This document shows positions 47,169-58,469 of a stretch of DNA of 64,000 nt, piece by piece. Origin of the DNA: an uncultured Clostridia bacterium. Its GTDB lineage: Bacteria > Bacillota > Clostridia > TANB77 > CAG-508. The notes under the pieces were generated by a model. The model did not search any database and was not told the DNA's origin. It saw nothing but the letters and a program-made list of their open reading frames with translations. Position 1 is the first letter of the stretch. Each line of letters begins with the position of its first letter. The stretch is from assembly GCA_947626815.1 (NCBI GenBank), contig CANQTN010000003.1, positions 21,919 through 85,918 on the forward strand. The letters are read 5' to 3'. A program made the translations under genes and the position numbers.

Positions 47169-48065
47169 TTAGTTCATATTTTTTATAAATTGAATTATTT
47201 GTTCTGCAAGTAAATGTTCTTTTTGACTATATCCATGGTCTGCACCATCTATATAATCTATATCTTTATTTTTATTTGTTATAATATTATTCATTTTTTC
47301 TACTAATTCACTTGCCTCTTGAGTTATCATCTCATTATTATTTCCCCATCTCATAAATAATGGTGTATCTATATTGTTCAATTCTTTGAATTCTATATCT
47401 TCATCATATTTTGCAAAGTCTATTGCTTGATTATTTTTTGCATATCTTAAAAATGTCTTTACAGAAATTGGATGAATAAATGCTTCATCTGGCATTAGTT
47501 CTAAATTTTTGCCTTCTTTTTCTTTACTTTCAGCTAATTTTAAATATTCATCAAAGTTGTCTTCTAAATAACTTTTTAATGAATTATTTATATCTACTAA
47601 AGAAAGTAATATAACTCCTTTGATATTTTCTAATATATCATCACTTTCCTCATCTTTTAATTCATTATAAGTATATACTATTTTGGTAGAACCTAAACTA
47701 TGTCCTTGTAAATATATATCAGTATAGCCTAATTCTTTTAATTTTAAAATGGCTCCTACTATGTCTTCATATCCATTTAATACATCTTCATAAGAAGTTC
47801 CTCCAAGTATTTTTTCTTCTGTTCCATTTATATTTTTCTTAATATATTTTACAAGTTCACTTCCTCTATTATTGAAACAAAAATAGTCAATATTATTTCG
47901 ATTAGCTACTTGTGCAATTATTTTATCTCTATCTTTAAAGCAATTACTACTCATTCCATGTACTGCTAAAATAACTTTTTTAGTTTTTTCATCACTTTCA
48001 TATAATAATCCATTTAATACTATACCATCTGTAGCTAAAAAATCTATTCTTTCCATTATTTTCAC
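47169..48065 (-). CDS. Alpha/beta hydrolase
   Basis: ILAVHGMSSNCF, IYLQGHSLGSTKIV, DGADHGYS. Confidence 0.85.
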   Translation of the reverse strand: MKIMERIDFLATDGIVLNGLLYESDEKTKKVILAVHGMSSNCFKDRDKIIAQVANRNNIDYFCFNNRGSELVKYIKKNINGTEEKILGGTSYEDVLNGYEDIVGAILKLKELGYTDIYLQGHSLGSTKIVYTYNELKDEESDDILENIKGVILLSLVDINNSLKSYLEDNFDEYLKLAESKEKEGKNLELMPDEAFIHPISVKTFLRYAKNNQAIDFAKYDEDIEFKELNNIDTPLFMRWGNNNEMITQEASELVEKMNNIITNKNKDIDYIDGADHGYSQKEHLLAEQIIQFIKNMN

Positions 48066-48162
48066 TATATGTTACTAACATATTCTCCTTTCTTTAGTTT
48101 TATATTAATTTTTTTCAATCTTATTATACACTGTTAAATTATGATTGTCAAAAAAAATTTAA

Positions 48163-48512
48163 GAGTAAATCTATAAGCCGGGTTCTGTCTTTTAAAATAG
48201 CCATTTATCTAGGATATATATTGCTATATACCTCAAGCCACGCAAGTCAGAAGGCGCCGAGCAGGCTTAATCTTCTATTTAGGTGTTGCTTCAGATGGGG
48301 TTTACACTGACCTGTTATGTCACCATAACAGCGGTGAGCTCTTACCTCGCCTTTTCACCCTTACCTTAACTATTTAAGGCGGTTATTTTCTGTTGCACTT
48401 TCCTTAAGGTCACCCTCACTAGACGTTATCTAGCATCTTTGCTCTATGAAGCCCGGACTTTCCTCTCGTAATTCCTTTCGGATTATTACCAGTGACTATT
48501 CAATTTACTCTG
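48163..48512 (-). ncRNA. rnpB: RNase P RNA
   Basis: Reverse strand carries conserved cores including gaggaaagtccgggctt and the terminal acagaacccggcttat. Confidence 0.92.
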
Positions 48513-48524
48513 TTTCCAATTATA

Positions 48525-49484
48525 TCACATATCATTAATTTCTTCTAGTAAATTTTTATATTTTATTAAAAATACAGATTTGTCTTTTATATTTACTGCA
48601 TTTTGCAATTCATTAATTATTATATATCCCTTACTAATATTAGATTGTTTCGTTTGATCTATATTCGTATTTGTTAGTAATTTTGAATACACATCTATAC
48701 CATTTTTTATATCATTTGAAATTTCTTCCCAATTTTCCTCATCTAATTTTGAATATGCTTTAAATATATTTGACTTTGTTTCAACAATTGTCGTATATAA
48801 TTCATCTTTACCTATATTTTTTAAAAATTTAGGCAAAAATTCATATATTTTTGCTAATTGTTCTAATGTTTCTTTCTTTTTTTCATCTTTTACATTTACT
48901 ATTAGTCTGTCATATTCACTATTAAAATTTAAAATTTCTTCTTGATTGGCATTATCTAATTGATATAAATCCATTGTAATTGATGGTAAATCACTATATA
49001 AATTTTCTACTTCACTTTTTATATTATCCCAATTAACTTCATTTCCAGTTTTTGTTAATATTTCATCTTGCTGTAAGTCAAATGTTTTTTTAGTCTCTTC
49101 CTTTGAACTTTCAGAACCTGATTGTCCACTTGAATCAGATGAACCACCCTGAGATTCTCCTTGCTCTCCTCCCATTGATTCACCACCTCCTGATGATTGC
49201 CCTTGTGACTGTCCCTGTGATTGCCCTCCTTCTGAAGTTGTATTAGTGCTTTTTGATTCATCTTTCGAAATCTCAGTTGTTACGATATTATAATTATCAA
49301 TTTTAATGTTATTCATATTATTAAATAAATTTATTAACTTTGTTTCTATAAAATTCATTTCTGCTAGTACTTTATCTTTCTTATCTTCACTATTATCTTT
49401 GCTTGCATCTGTATATATAGTTAACGATAAAACCACTACTATAACAATTAATATTATATAACCCATTCTTTTAAATTTTTTCAA
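48525..49484 (-). CDS. Hypothetical secreted/membrane-anchored protein with Ser/Gly/Gln-rich linker
   Basis: N-terminal TM then SQGQSQGQSSGGGESMGGEQGESQGGSS. Confidence 0.6.
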   Translation of the reverse strand: MKKFKRMGYIILIVIVVVLSLTIYTDASKDNSEDKKDKVLAEMNFIETKLINLFNNMNNIKIDNYNIVTTEISKDESKSTNTTSEGGQSQGQSQGQSSGGGESMGGEQGESQGGSSDSSGQSGSESSKEETKKTFDLQQDEILTKTGNEVNWDNIKSEVENLYSDLPSITMDLYQLDNANQEEILNFNSEYDRLIVNVKDEKKKETLEQLAKIYEFLPKFLKNIGKDELYTTIVETKSNIFKAYSKLDEENWEEISNDIKNGIDVYSKLLTNTNIDQTKQSNISKGYIIINELQNAVNIKDKSVFLIKYKNLLEEINDM

Positions 49485-49596
49485 AATAAAACCTCCTCCA
49501 CGTTTTTTCTATTATTTGCATTTTTAATTTACTTTATTCTATGTATAAATTTTATTATATTTTTTATAATATTATAAGAAATGTAAAGGAGTTTTT

Positions 49597-49878
49597 ATGT
49601 TGGTCAGTGTTAATTTATATGGTAAAGAAAAAGGTGAATTAAATAAATTTTTAAGTCGTTTTTACAATACAAATTTAGATTTAGAAAATTCTTTAAATTG
49701 GGAAAAAAAATATGCTAATCCTATTGAATTAGCTGAAATTATTGGTGCATTTATTGATAATTATGAAGATTATCTTCTAAGTATGTGGATTTGCTTAGAT
49801 AAAAACGTTTTTGTGCATATTACTCAAGAAAATGCTGATGATGTTATTAGATATTTGTATGAACGTTTTCCATATTAG
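49597..49878 (+). CDS. Small conserved-type hypothetical protein
   Basis: RBS aaaggag; 93 aa. Confidence 0.65.
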   Translation: MLVSVNLYGKEKGELNKFLSRFYNTNLDLENSLNWEKKYANPIELAEIIGAFIDNYEDYLLSMWICLDKNVFVHITQENADDVIRYLYERFPY

Positions 49879-49910
49879 TAATTTATGTAAAACTATAATA
49901 TATTATAATT

Positions 49911-50060
49911 GCTCTAGATAATATATTATTTATGCAGTAACAATTCGGGGGGACCAGCAAATTACAGATTGTAATGCAAATTTTATCATTTATTATAAAA
50001 TTTGATATACAAGCTGTTATGTAGCTGGGAGTTACAAATAAATAATATATTATCTAGAAC
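49911..50060. repeat. Structured palindromic repeat, copy 1
   Basis: ctagataatatattatttatgcagtaacaattcgg...gggagttacaaataaataatatattatctag; homologous to 59721-59873. Confidence 0.8.
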
Positions 50061-50190
50061 AAATTCTTAAGTTGACAGCATTTGGCAGTACCCTTCATGG
50101 TTTTATTTTAAGAAATTCTAAAGTTATTCCAGTCGCATTCGTCATTCGTAAATTATAATATATTGTAGTTTTGCATTAAAATAAAAATTA

Positions 50191-50631
50191 TTACTTTTCC
50201 ATAACTATAGTAACTGGTCCATCATTTACAAGTTCCACGTCCATATGCGCACCAAATATACCTTTTTCTACATGAATTTGATTTTTTTCACACTCTTTGC
50301 AAAAATAATCATATAATTCTTTTGCTGTATCAGGTTTTGCCGCTTCTATAAATGACGGCCTATTTCCTTGAGTGCAATCTGCATATAAAGTAAACTGAGA
50401 AACAATCAATAATTGACCATTTACATCATTCAAATTCAAATTCATTTTCTCATTTTCATCTGTAAATATTCTCAACTTACAAAGTTTCTTTACTAAATAA
50501 TCAGCCTGTTCCTTGGTATCATTATGTGTAACACCAAGCAACACCAAAAAACCTTTATCAATCTTACCTACAATTTCATTTTCTACTTTTACTGATGCAT
50601 TTTTTACTCTTTGTACAACTATTTTCATTAT
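50191..50631 (-). CDS. dtd: D-aminoacyl-tRNA deacylase
   Basis: [46 protein letters not shown]. Confidence 0.95.
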   Translation of the reverse strand: MMKIVVQRVKNASVKVENEIVGKIDKGFLVLLGVTHNDTKEQADYLVKKLCKLRIFTDENEKMNLNLNDVNGQLLIVSQFTLYADCTQGNRPSFIEAAKPDTAKELYDYFCKECEKNQIHVEKGIFGAHMDVELVNDGPVTIVMEK

Positions 50632-50661
50632 TACTACCATTCCTTTTTAAAGTACAAATCT

Positions 50662-50785
50662 GGTTGGAAAAGAATTAAATTTTGGCTAGGAAAACGAGTT
50701 TGAAATTTATGAGACGTACTTTTTGTACGTTGATTAAATTTCAAATGATGTTTGACAACGCCAAAATTGTAATTATTTTTCAACC
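50662..50785. repeat. 124 bp palindromic repeat, copy B (inverted relative to 33408-33531)
   Basis: ggttggaaaagaattaaattttggc...gccaaaattgtaattatttttcaacc. Confidence 0.8.
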
Positions 50786-50786
50786 T

Positions 50787-51392
50787 TTATTCCTCAATAT
50801 TTGGATTTGACTCAACTTCAACTGTCTTTTCTAACTCACTTTTCTCTTCATTATTTTTCTCTTTGTTTTTATTCTTTTTATCTTTTTTGTTATTACTTTT
50901 TTCTTCTTTTTCATTAATACTTTGCTCTAGTTCTTCTATTACTATTTGTCTTTCATCTTGCTTTTCTTCACTAACTTCTGTATTTTCTAGCTTTTCTAAT
51001 ACTTCTTCCTCTTGTGGTTTGTCATTAGTTTGCTTTTCTCCACAATTTGAACAAAATTTATCATCCTTTTCTATTTCTTTATAGCATTTTGGACATTGCT
51101 TTTTATTTTTCAATTCCAAACATTGTTTTAACAAACCATCTATTTCATCACTCAAAACATCTATTTTTGTACATTGTTCTTCTAAATCTTTTTTAATACA
51201 TATATCGTTTTCTTCTCTTACATGTTTTTCATATACTTTTTTACCTATTTCTTCATACATATCACTAATTTGTGTTCTTAATTCTCCAATTTTAAACTTA
51301 AGTTTTGTCTCTTTAGCAATTTTCCCAGTTTTATCTGCTGTCACTTTATAAGCTTCTGTTGCTTTTTTCCCTAGTTTATCAAAAAAATCCAT
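50787..51392 (-). CDS. Zinc-ribbon protein with Lys/Glu-rich C-terminus
   Basis: QCPKCYKEIEKDDKFCSNCGEKQ. Confidence 0.75.
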   Translation of the reverse strand: MDFFDKLGKKATEAYKVTADKTGKIAKETKLKFKIGELRTQISDMYEEIGKKVYEKHVREENDICIKKDLEEQCTKIDVLSDEIDGLLKQCLELKNKKQCPKCYKEIEKDDKFCSNCGEKQTNDKPQEEEVLEKLENTEVSEEKQDERQIVIEELEQSINEKEEKSNNKKDKKNKNKEKNNEEKSELEKTVEVESNPNIEE

Positions 51393-51529
51393 TTTCATAT
51401 CTCCTTTTTTATTTATACTATTCTTATTATTTGATTTTTATATTACATTTATTCAATTTTTTTATATTCTAAGAAAGTCTTTGTTAATATAAGATAAATA
51501 TGAAAAATTTTCCTTTTACTAGTAATTTA

Positions 51530-52528
51530 CTAATTATCAACTATTAATTCTGCTTTTTTATCTCTTGTCATTAATTTTTTTACTGCTTCTTTAGGATTTA
51601 AGTTATCATAAATTACTTTATAAACTGTCTCAACTATTGGCATTTCAATATTATGCATTTTTCCTAATTGATATGCAACTTCAATATTATCTATACTTTC
51701 AATTACCATTCCTACTTCTTTTTTCGTTTCTTCTAGTGTTTTTCCTTGCCCTATTAATTTTCCAGCTTTTCTATTCCTACTATGCTCACTTAAACATGTT
51801 ACTATTAAATCTCCTAATCCACTTAAACCATAAAAAGTTTCTTTTTGTCCTCCTAATGCAACTCCAAGATTTGTTAATTCTGATAATCCTCTCGTAATTA
51901 AGGCTGCAAAAGAATTATCTCCTAAATTTATTCCTGCTGCTACTCCTGCACAAAATGCAATAATATTTTTTAATGCTCCTCCTAATTCTACTCCTTTTAC
52001 ATCTGTTGAAGTATAAATTCTCATTTCATTACACATAAATGTATCTTGAATCATTTTTAATACATCTTTATGTTCTGATGCAATTACTAAAGCTGTTGGA
52101 ATTGCAATAGAAACTTCTTCTGCATGACTTGGTCCTGATAATACTCCAATTTTTGCAGTTGGTAATTCTTCTTTTATAACTTCATCTAATGTTTTTAAAC
52201 TCTCTTTTTCAAAACCTTTTGAACATATAATAACCGGTCTATTTTCTACATATTGTTTATATTGTTTAAATGTTTCTCTTGTAAATTTTGATGGTGTTAC
52301 ATGTAAAATAAATTCTGTATCTTCTATTACCTCCTTAAAATCACAAAAACATTCTATGTTTTCATGAATTACTAAATTAGGTAAAAACTTACATTTCTTT
52401 TCTTCATTTATTAATCTTTTCTCTTCTTCATTAAAAGACCATAATTTTATTTTATTTCCACATTTAGCAAGGTGAGTTGCTAATGCAACTCCCCAGCTTC
52501 CACTTCCTATTATAGCTATTTTTTTCAT
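51530..52528 (-). CDS. gpsA: NAD(P)H-dependent glycerol-3-phosphate dehydrogenase
   Basis: IAIIGSGSWGVALATHLA, GPSHAEEV, GVELGGALKNIIAFCAG. Confidence 0.95.
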   Translation of the reverse strand: MKKIAIIGSGSWGVALATHLAKCGNKIKLWSFNEEEKRLINEEKKCKFLPNLVIHENIECFCDFKEVIEDTEFILHVTPSKFTRETFKQYKQYVENRPVIICSKGFEKESLKTLDEVIKEELPTAKIGVLSGPSHAEEVSIAIPTALVIASEHKDVLKMIQDTFMCNEMRIYTSTDVKGVELGGALKNIIAFCAGVAAGINLGDNSFAALITRGLSELTNLGVALGGQKETFYGLSGLGDLIVTCLSEHSRNRKAGKLIGQGKTLEETKKEVGMVIESIDNIEVAYQLGKMHNIEMPIVETVYKVIYDNLNPKEAVKKLMTRDKKAELIVDN

Positions 52529-52585
52529 TTTTACTCTCATTCCTTTCTAATGCACAAATAATCTGCTTACACACACAATTAATCT

Positions 52586-53227
52586 TTATTTGCTAAAACT
52601 TATTTTATTTTCTGTTCCATTTAATAATCTTTTTATATTACTTCTATGATTATATAAAACAATTACTGCTAAAATAACACTATATATAAAATATGTGCTT
52701 CCACTTTTTCCGTCTGTTAAAACAGTATAACTATCATTTATAAATAAAGTTAATACAGGAAATAATATAGCTGCTGCACAAGAACCAAGTGAAACCATTT
52801 TTGTCAATATCATTAATACTAAAGCAAATACCAAACAAATTAAACCTATTTTCCAATTGCTTATAAGTAAAATTCCAAGTGATGTTGCTACTCCTTTTCC
52901 TCCTTTAAATCCAAAAAATATTGGAAAAGTATGCCCTATTACAACTGCTATTCCTGCAATTTGAAGTAATAATTCCTTGTTAGAATCAGATATTATATTT
53001 CCAATAATTATAGCAATTATAATTGCTACTATTCCTTTTAAAATATCACATATTAATGTTAATGCTGCTGCTTTTTTTCCAACACTTCTTAACATATTAG
53101 TACTTCCTGCATTTCCGCTTCCTTTTTCTCTTATATCAAATCCTGCCATTTTTTTGCTTATAATTACTGAAAAATTTATACTTCCTATACAATATGCAAT
53201 TACTGCGATTATAATATATAAAGCCAT
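52586..53227 (-). CDS. plsY: Acyl-phosphate glycerol-3-phosphate acyltransferase
   Basis: GSINFSVIISK, KGSGNAGSTNMLRSVG, FKGGKGVATSLG. Confidence 0.95.
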   Translation of the reverse strand: MALYIIIAVIAYCIGSINFSVIISKKMAGFDIREKGSGNAGSTNMLRSVGKKAAALTLICDILKGIVAIIIAIIIGNIISDSNKELLLQIAGIAVVIGHTFPIFFGFKGGKGVATSLGILLISNWKIGLICLVFALVLMILTKMVSLGSCAAAILFPVLTLFINDSYTVLTDGKSGSTYFIYSVILAVIVLYNHRSNIKRLLNGTENKISFSK

Positions 53228-53245
53228 TATACAACACCTCTTTCT

Positions 53246-54566
53246 TTATTTTTCCGATTTTTCTCTTACTATTATTCTAACTGGTGTACCTTCTAATCCA
53301 AATTCTTTTCTAAATTGATTTACTAAATATCTTTCATAAGAAAAATGAAATAATTGTTTATCATTAACAAATATAACAAATGTTGGTGGTCTCGTTGAAC
53401 CTTGAGTTCCATAATATATTTTTAACCTTTTTCCTTTATCTGTTGGTGGTTGAACTATTGCTATTGCTTCATTTATCACTTGATTTAATATAGATGTTGA
53501 AATTCTTAAAGAATTTTGTTCTTTCACATAATTTATTAAATCAAATAGTTTATTTACTCTTTGACCTGTTTTTGCTGAAATAAATATCATTGGTGCATAT
53601 GACAAATATTTTAACTTATCATATACTTCTTTTTTATATTTTTCAAGAGTTCCTGTTGTCTTGTCTACAGCATCCCATTTATTTATTACAATAATTACAC
53701 CCTTTCCAGCTTCATGAGCTTCTCCTGCTATTTTAGTATCTTGTTCTGTTACACCTTCAGTAGCATCAATTAATAATAAACATACATCAGCCCTTTCAAT
53801 TGCAAGTAATGTTCTCATTATACTAAATTTTTCAATAGATTCTTTAACTTTACTCTTTTTTCTAATTCCTGCTGTATCTATTAATACATATTTTCCACTC
53901 TCGTTTTCAAATTCAGTATCTATACTATCTCTCGTTGTTCCAGCTATATCACTTACAATTACTCTATTTTCTCCTAAAATTTTATTAATTAAAGATGATT
54001 TTCCTACATTTGGCTTTCCAATTACTGCTACTTTTGTTATATCTTTATCTTCTTCTTCATCAGATTTCGGTGGACATTTTTCATATATTTCATCTAAAAC
54101 ATCACCTATTCCAATTGCATGTATAGCAGATACTGGAAATGGTTCTCCAATTCCTAAGTTATAAAATTCATATATTTCTTCTTTGTCTTTTTCAAAGTTA
54201 TCTGCTTTATTACAAACTAATATAATCGGCTTTCCTGATTTTTTAAGCATTAATGCAATTTCTTTATCTGCTGCTGTTACACCTTGTCTAATATCTGTTA
54301 AAAATACAATTACATCTGCCATATTAATTGCAAGGTTCGCTTGTTCTCTCATTTGAGATAATATTATATCTTCAGATTCAGGTTCTATACCTCCTGTATC
54401 AATTAATGTAAATTCTCTTCCTCTCCAATTTGTTTCTGCATAAATTCTATCTCTCGTTACTCCTGGTGTATCTTCAACAATGGATATTCTACTTCCTACT
54501 AAATAATTAAAAAAAGTTGATTTTCCTACATTCGGTTTTCCGTATGATTGCAACAATTGGTTTCAT
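53246..54566 (-). CDS. der: Ribosome-associated GTPase Der, +1 shift at CGGA (54539-54542)
   Basis: ATG 54566: MKPIVAII then CGG-A; +1 frame GKPNVGKSTFFNYL; second G domain GKPNVGKSSLINKIL. Confidence 0.96.
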
Positions 54567-54659
54567 TAAATATTTTAAGAACAAATTATATTTTTGTCCT
54601 ACTCTCCTTTCTTTTTTTGTAGTTATAGTATATCATACCAATTTTAAAAACACAAATAT

Positions 54660-54705
54660 AAAAATAGATAATTTTAAAAAAATTATCTATTTTTATATTT
54701 TATCT
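54660..54705. terminator. Terminator hairpin downstream of pyk
   Basis: aaaaatagataatttt...aaaattatctattttta. Confidence 0.6.
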
Positions 54706-54706
54706 C

Positions 54707-56143
54707 TTATATCTTAGCAATTCCACCTATTATTTTACTTTCCTCTACTGATGACAACCATTTTGCTCCTCCTGAAACAACTACTATGTCTCCTTTTTCT
54801 AATATTCCTTTTTCTTTTAATTTTTTGATTCCATCTTCTACCATGTCATCTATATTTTCTCTTTTTTCTACATATACTGGATTTACATTCCATGCAATTG
54901 ATAATTGATTAAATGTCCTTCTATTATCTGTAATAGCAATTATAGGACATCCTGCTCCTAATCCTGAAAATCTTCTTGCTGAATCTCCAGTATGTGTATA
55001 ACATAATATTGCATCAGCATTTAAGTTCATAGCCATAACTGAAGTTGAATATGCAATCTTATCTTCCAATCCTTTTATATTTTTATTTTCATTCATTAAA
55101 AATCTTTTCCAGTAATCTATGTCATTTTCTACTCTACCTGCTATTTTTACCATTGTTTTTACACATTCAACAGGATATTTACCCATTGCACATTCTCCAG
55201 ATAGCATTATAGCACTTGTTCTATCATAAATTGCATTCGCAACATCACTTGCCTCTGCTCTTGTTGGTAATGGATTTTGTGTCATACTTTCTAACATTTG
55301 TGTTGCTGTTATAGCTGGTTTATCAGCTTTATTACATAATTTTATAAATTTCTTTTGCATAATTGGTGGTTCTGTAAAGTCTGTCTCTGTTGCCATGTCT
55401 CCACGAGCAATCATTTGAACATCTGCAGCACTTACAATCTCCTCCATATTTTCTAAACCTTCAACATTTTCTACTTTTGTTACTATTTGTATGTCTTTTC
55501 CACCATTTTCATCTAAAACTTTTCTTACTTGATCTATATCATCTTTATTTCTAGTAAAAGACATAGCAACAAAGTCATAGTCATGTTCACATGCTGTTTT
55601 TAAATCTTTTATATCTTTTTCTTTTAATGCTGGTAAACGTACTGCTGTTCCTGGTAAATTCATTGTTTTTCTACTTCCTAAACCATTTCCATGAATTACT
55701 GTACAAACAATATCTTTATTTACAATTTCATCTACTCTTAATTCAATAGCACCATCATCAATTAATATTTTAGCTCCTACTTTTACATCTTTGTATAGTT
55801 CTTTATATGTTACTGATACTTTATCTTTGTCTCCTATAATATCTTCATTTACTAATGTAAATTTTTGACCATCTTCTAATTGGATTTTATCATTTTTTCC
55901 AGTTACTAACATTCCTGTTCTGATTTCTGGCCCTTGCATATCTAATATTAACGCAATTGGTAAATCTAATTCTTTTCTTAATTTAAGAATTTCTTCAGTT
56001 TTTTCTGCTTGCTCTTCCCAACTACCATGTGAATAATTAATTCTACAAACATTTAATCCTGCATCAAATAATTCTTTTAATCTATGTTCACTTGCAGGTC
56101 CTATTGTTCCTACTATTTTAGTTTTTCTTAAGCTCTTATTCAT
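54707..56143 (-). CDS. pyk: Pyruvate kinase
   Basis: KTKIVGTIGPASE, MIARGDMATE, TQMLESMTQNPLPTRAEASDVANAI. Confidence 0.97.
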   Translation of the reverse strand: MNKSLRKTKIVGTIGPASEHRLKELFDAGLNVCRINYSHGSWEEQAEKTEEILKLRKELDLPIALILDMQGPEIRTGMLVTGKNDKIQLEDGQKFTLVNEDIIGDKDKVSVTYKELYKDVKVGAKILIDDGAIELRVDEIVNKDIVCTVIHGNGLGSRKTMNLPGTAVRLPALKEKDIKDLKTACEHDYDFVAMSFTRNKDDIDQVRKVLDENGGKDIQIVTKVENVEGLENMEEIVSAADVQMIARGDMATETDFTEPPIMQKKFIKLCNKADKPAITATQMLESMTQNPLPTRAEASDVANAIYDRTSAIMLSGECAMGKYPVECVKTMVKIAGRVENDIDYWKRFLMNENKNIKGLEDKIAYSTSVMAMNLNADAILCYTHTGDSARRFSGLGAGCPIIAITDNRRTFNQLSIAWNVNPVYVEKRENIDDMVEDGIKKLKEKGILEKGDIVVVSGGAKWLSSVEESKIIGGIAKI

Positions 56144-56288
56144 TTTATATCTACCCCTTTCAATTATAAAAAAACGATGACTTTCCTAGAATATAAGAAA
56201 CCTTTATTTATTATAACATAAGTAATTTACAAAATTCAACATTTTTTTCAATTTTTTCATATATAATAATAAAATTTTTCATAATTCA

Positions 56289-57008
56289 TCAATATAATTC
56301 TATAATTGCATGTATTACTCCATCCTGATTTTCAATAACTATAATATGTTTATCATTCTCATACGTATATTTACAAATAACTATATCACCTAATTTAATT
56401 TGTTTTTTATAGTTAATACTTACATTATTAAATGTTTTTTCATTATATACTTTTTCTGGTAATACTTCATATGCTAAATCTAAATAGTACAAATTATGCA
56501 TATGTCCAATTATATCTATATCTTTCCTCTTTGTCTCATATATTATACTATTTTCAAAAATTTCTGGTACTTTTATTTTTTTAATCTCATCTTTAAAAAC
56601 ACATTTATCTACCTCTGATTGATATTTTTCTGCCATTTCTGGTTCTACCTTTTGTATTTTCCCAGTTATATTATTAATTAATAACCATTTAGATGTGGCA
56701 ATAGCACACAAATTATTTTTTTCATCATACATCTCAAAATCACGATATGCATAATATTTTTCTATTCTTCGTGACCAAGTATGTACTTCTAAAACTTGTC
56801 CATATTCTGGCCTTTTTATAACTTCAAGTTTCCAATTTAATAATATCCAACTAACACCTGTTATCTCAGACGTATTTATACCATAACCTACACTATCTGA
56901 ATGATATGCAGCCACATTCTCTAAATATTCTAATATAGCTTTATTACCTATTTTATTTCCTTTCCATACATCTTTTAATCCTATTTTTATTTTTTCCTTA
57001 TAAATCAT
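56289..57008 (-). CDS. Acyl-ACP thioesterase family protein
   Basis: WILLNWKLEVIKRPEYGQVLEVHTW; DIIGHMHNLYYLDLAYEVLP. Confidence 0.8.
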   Translation of the reverse strand: MIYKEKIKIGLKDVWKGNKIGNKAILEYLENVAAYHSDSVGYGINTSEITGVSWILLNWKLEVIKRPEYGQVLEVHTWSRRIEKYYAYRDFEMYDEKNNLCAIATSKWLLINNITGKIQKVEPEMAEKYQSEVDKCVFKDEIKKIKVPEIFENSIIYETKRKDIDIIGHMHNLYYLDLAYEVLPEKVYNEKTFNNVSINYKKQIKLGDIVICKYTYENDKHIIVIENQDGVIHAIIELY

Positions 57009-57049
57009 TTTATGTTCCTTCTTTCTAGTAAAAAAATACCAGATTAAGT

Positions 57050-58354
57050 TTAATAACCTGGTTTTTCTAATAATTTAAACATGTTTTTCTTATATTCTTC
57101 AACTCCTGGTTGATTAAATGGATTTACTTCTAACAGCATACCTGACATTGCACATGCCTTTTCAAAAAAGTAAATAAGTTCACCTATATTTTTTTCATCT
57201 AGTTTCTTTATTTTTACTAATATATTTGGAACATTTCCTGTCACATGTGCTTTTATTGTTCCTTCCATTGCTTTTTTATTGACATAGTCTAAACTTTTTC
57301 CCGCTATATAATTTAATCCGTCTAAGTTATCTTCATCTGGATGTATTATAATATCTGTATTTGGTTTTTCTATTGATATAACTGTTTCAAATAAATTTCT
57401 TTCTCCATCTTGTATATATTGTCCCATAGAATGTAAATCTGTTGTAAAGTCTACTCCTGCTGGAAAAATTCCTTTTTTATCTTTTCCTTCACTCTCACCA
57501 AATAATTGCTTCCACCATTCTGTAAAATAATGCATTTTAGGCTCATAATTTGCTAGTATTTCTATTTTCCTGTGTGATTGATATAAAATATTTCTTGCCA
57601 CTGCATATTGATAACATTCATTATACTTCAAGTCAGAATCACAAAATCTTTCTTGTGAAATTCTTGCCCCCTCCATTAATTTATCTATATCAATTCCTGC
57701 AACTGCAATAGGTAGCAATCCTACCGCTGTTAAAACAGAATACCTACCACCAATATTATCTGGCACTACAAATTGCTCATATCCTTCATTATTTGCTAAA
57801 GTCTTTAATGCTCCTTTTTCCTTATCAGTTGTTGCATAAATCCTACTTCTGGCTTCATCTATTCCATATTTATTTTCTAATATTTCTCTAAAAATTCTAA
57901 ATGCAATTGCTGGTTCTGTTGTTGTTCCTGATTTAGATATTACATTAACTGAAAAGTCTTTATTACCAATGTAATTAATCATTTCATTTATGTAATTAGG
58001 ACTTAAATTATTTCCTACATATAAAATTTGAGGAAATTCTTTATATTTATCCTGTGTATTATAAAATGAGCTTGTTAATGCCTCTATAACTGCTCTTGCA
58101 CCTAAATATGAACCACCTATACCTATTACTACTAAAATATCAGATTCCTTTTTTATTTTTTCAGCCGCTTTTTTTATTCTACTAAACTCTTCTTTATCAT
58201 AATTTGTTGGAAGTTCTATCCATCCTACAAAATCATTTTTATCATTTGCCCTTTCATGCAAATCTTTATGAATTTCTTCAACTTGTTTTTTATATTCTAA
58301 TAATTTATCTTGTGCTACTCTACTATTTATTAAATCTAATTTTATATCTGACAT
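57050..58354 (-). CDS. pgi: Glucose-6-phosphate isomerase
   Basis: [34 protein letters not shown]. Confidence 0.96.
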   Translation of the reverse strand: MSDIKLDLINSRVAQDKLLEYKKQVEEIHKDLHERANDKNDFVGWIELPTNYDKEEFSRIKKAAEKIKKESDILVVIGIGGSYLGARAVIEALTSSFYNTQDKYKEFPQILYVGNNLSPNYINEMINYIGNKDFSVNVISKSGTTTEPAIAFRIFREILENKYGIDEARSRIYATTDKEKGALKTLANNEGYEQFVVPDNIGGRYSVLTAVGLLPIAVAGIDIDKLMEGARISQERFCDSDLKYNECYQYAVARNILYQSHRKIEILANYEPKMHYFTEWWKQLFGESEGKDKKGIFPAGVDFTTDLHSMGQYIQDGERNLFETVISIEKPNTDIIIHPDEDNLDGLNYIAGKSLDYVNKKAMEGTIKAHVTGNVPNILVKIKKLDEKNIGELIYFFEKACAMSGMLLEVNPFNQPGVEEYKKNMFKLLEKPGY

Positions 58355-58469
58355 ACTTTATTTATACCTCCATTTCTTCAGTTTTTTTAATTATATAAAA
58401 GTAAATAAAAAAATTCAATACCTATATAAAAATTTTATACTTATATAATATCAAAAAAAAAGCATATCA

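Noticed and set aside
49055-49261. Minus-strand ORF of 68 aa overlapping the Ser/Gly-rich gene
   Set aside because: Alternative frame of a low-complexity region in 48525-49484; no independent support.
49911-50060. Repeat as a tRNA gene or quadruplet-decoding tRNA
   Set aside because: No cloverleaf, T-loop GTTCRA or CCA-type acceptor arrangement; structure is a long nested hairpin.
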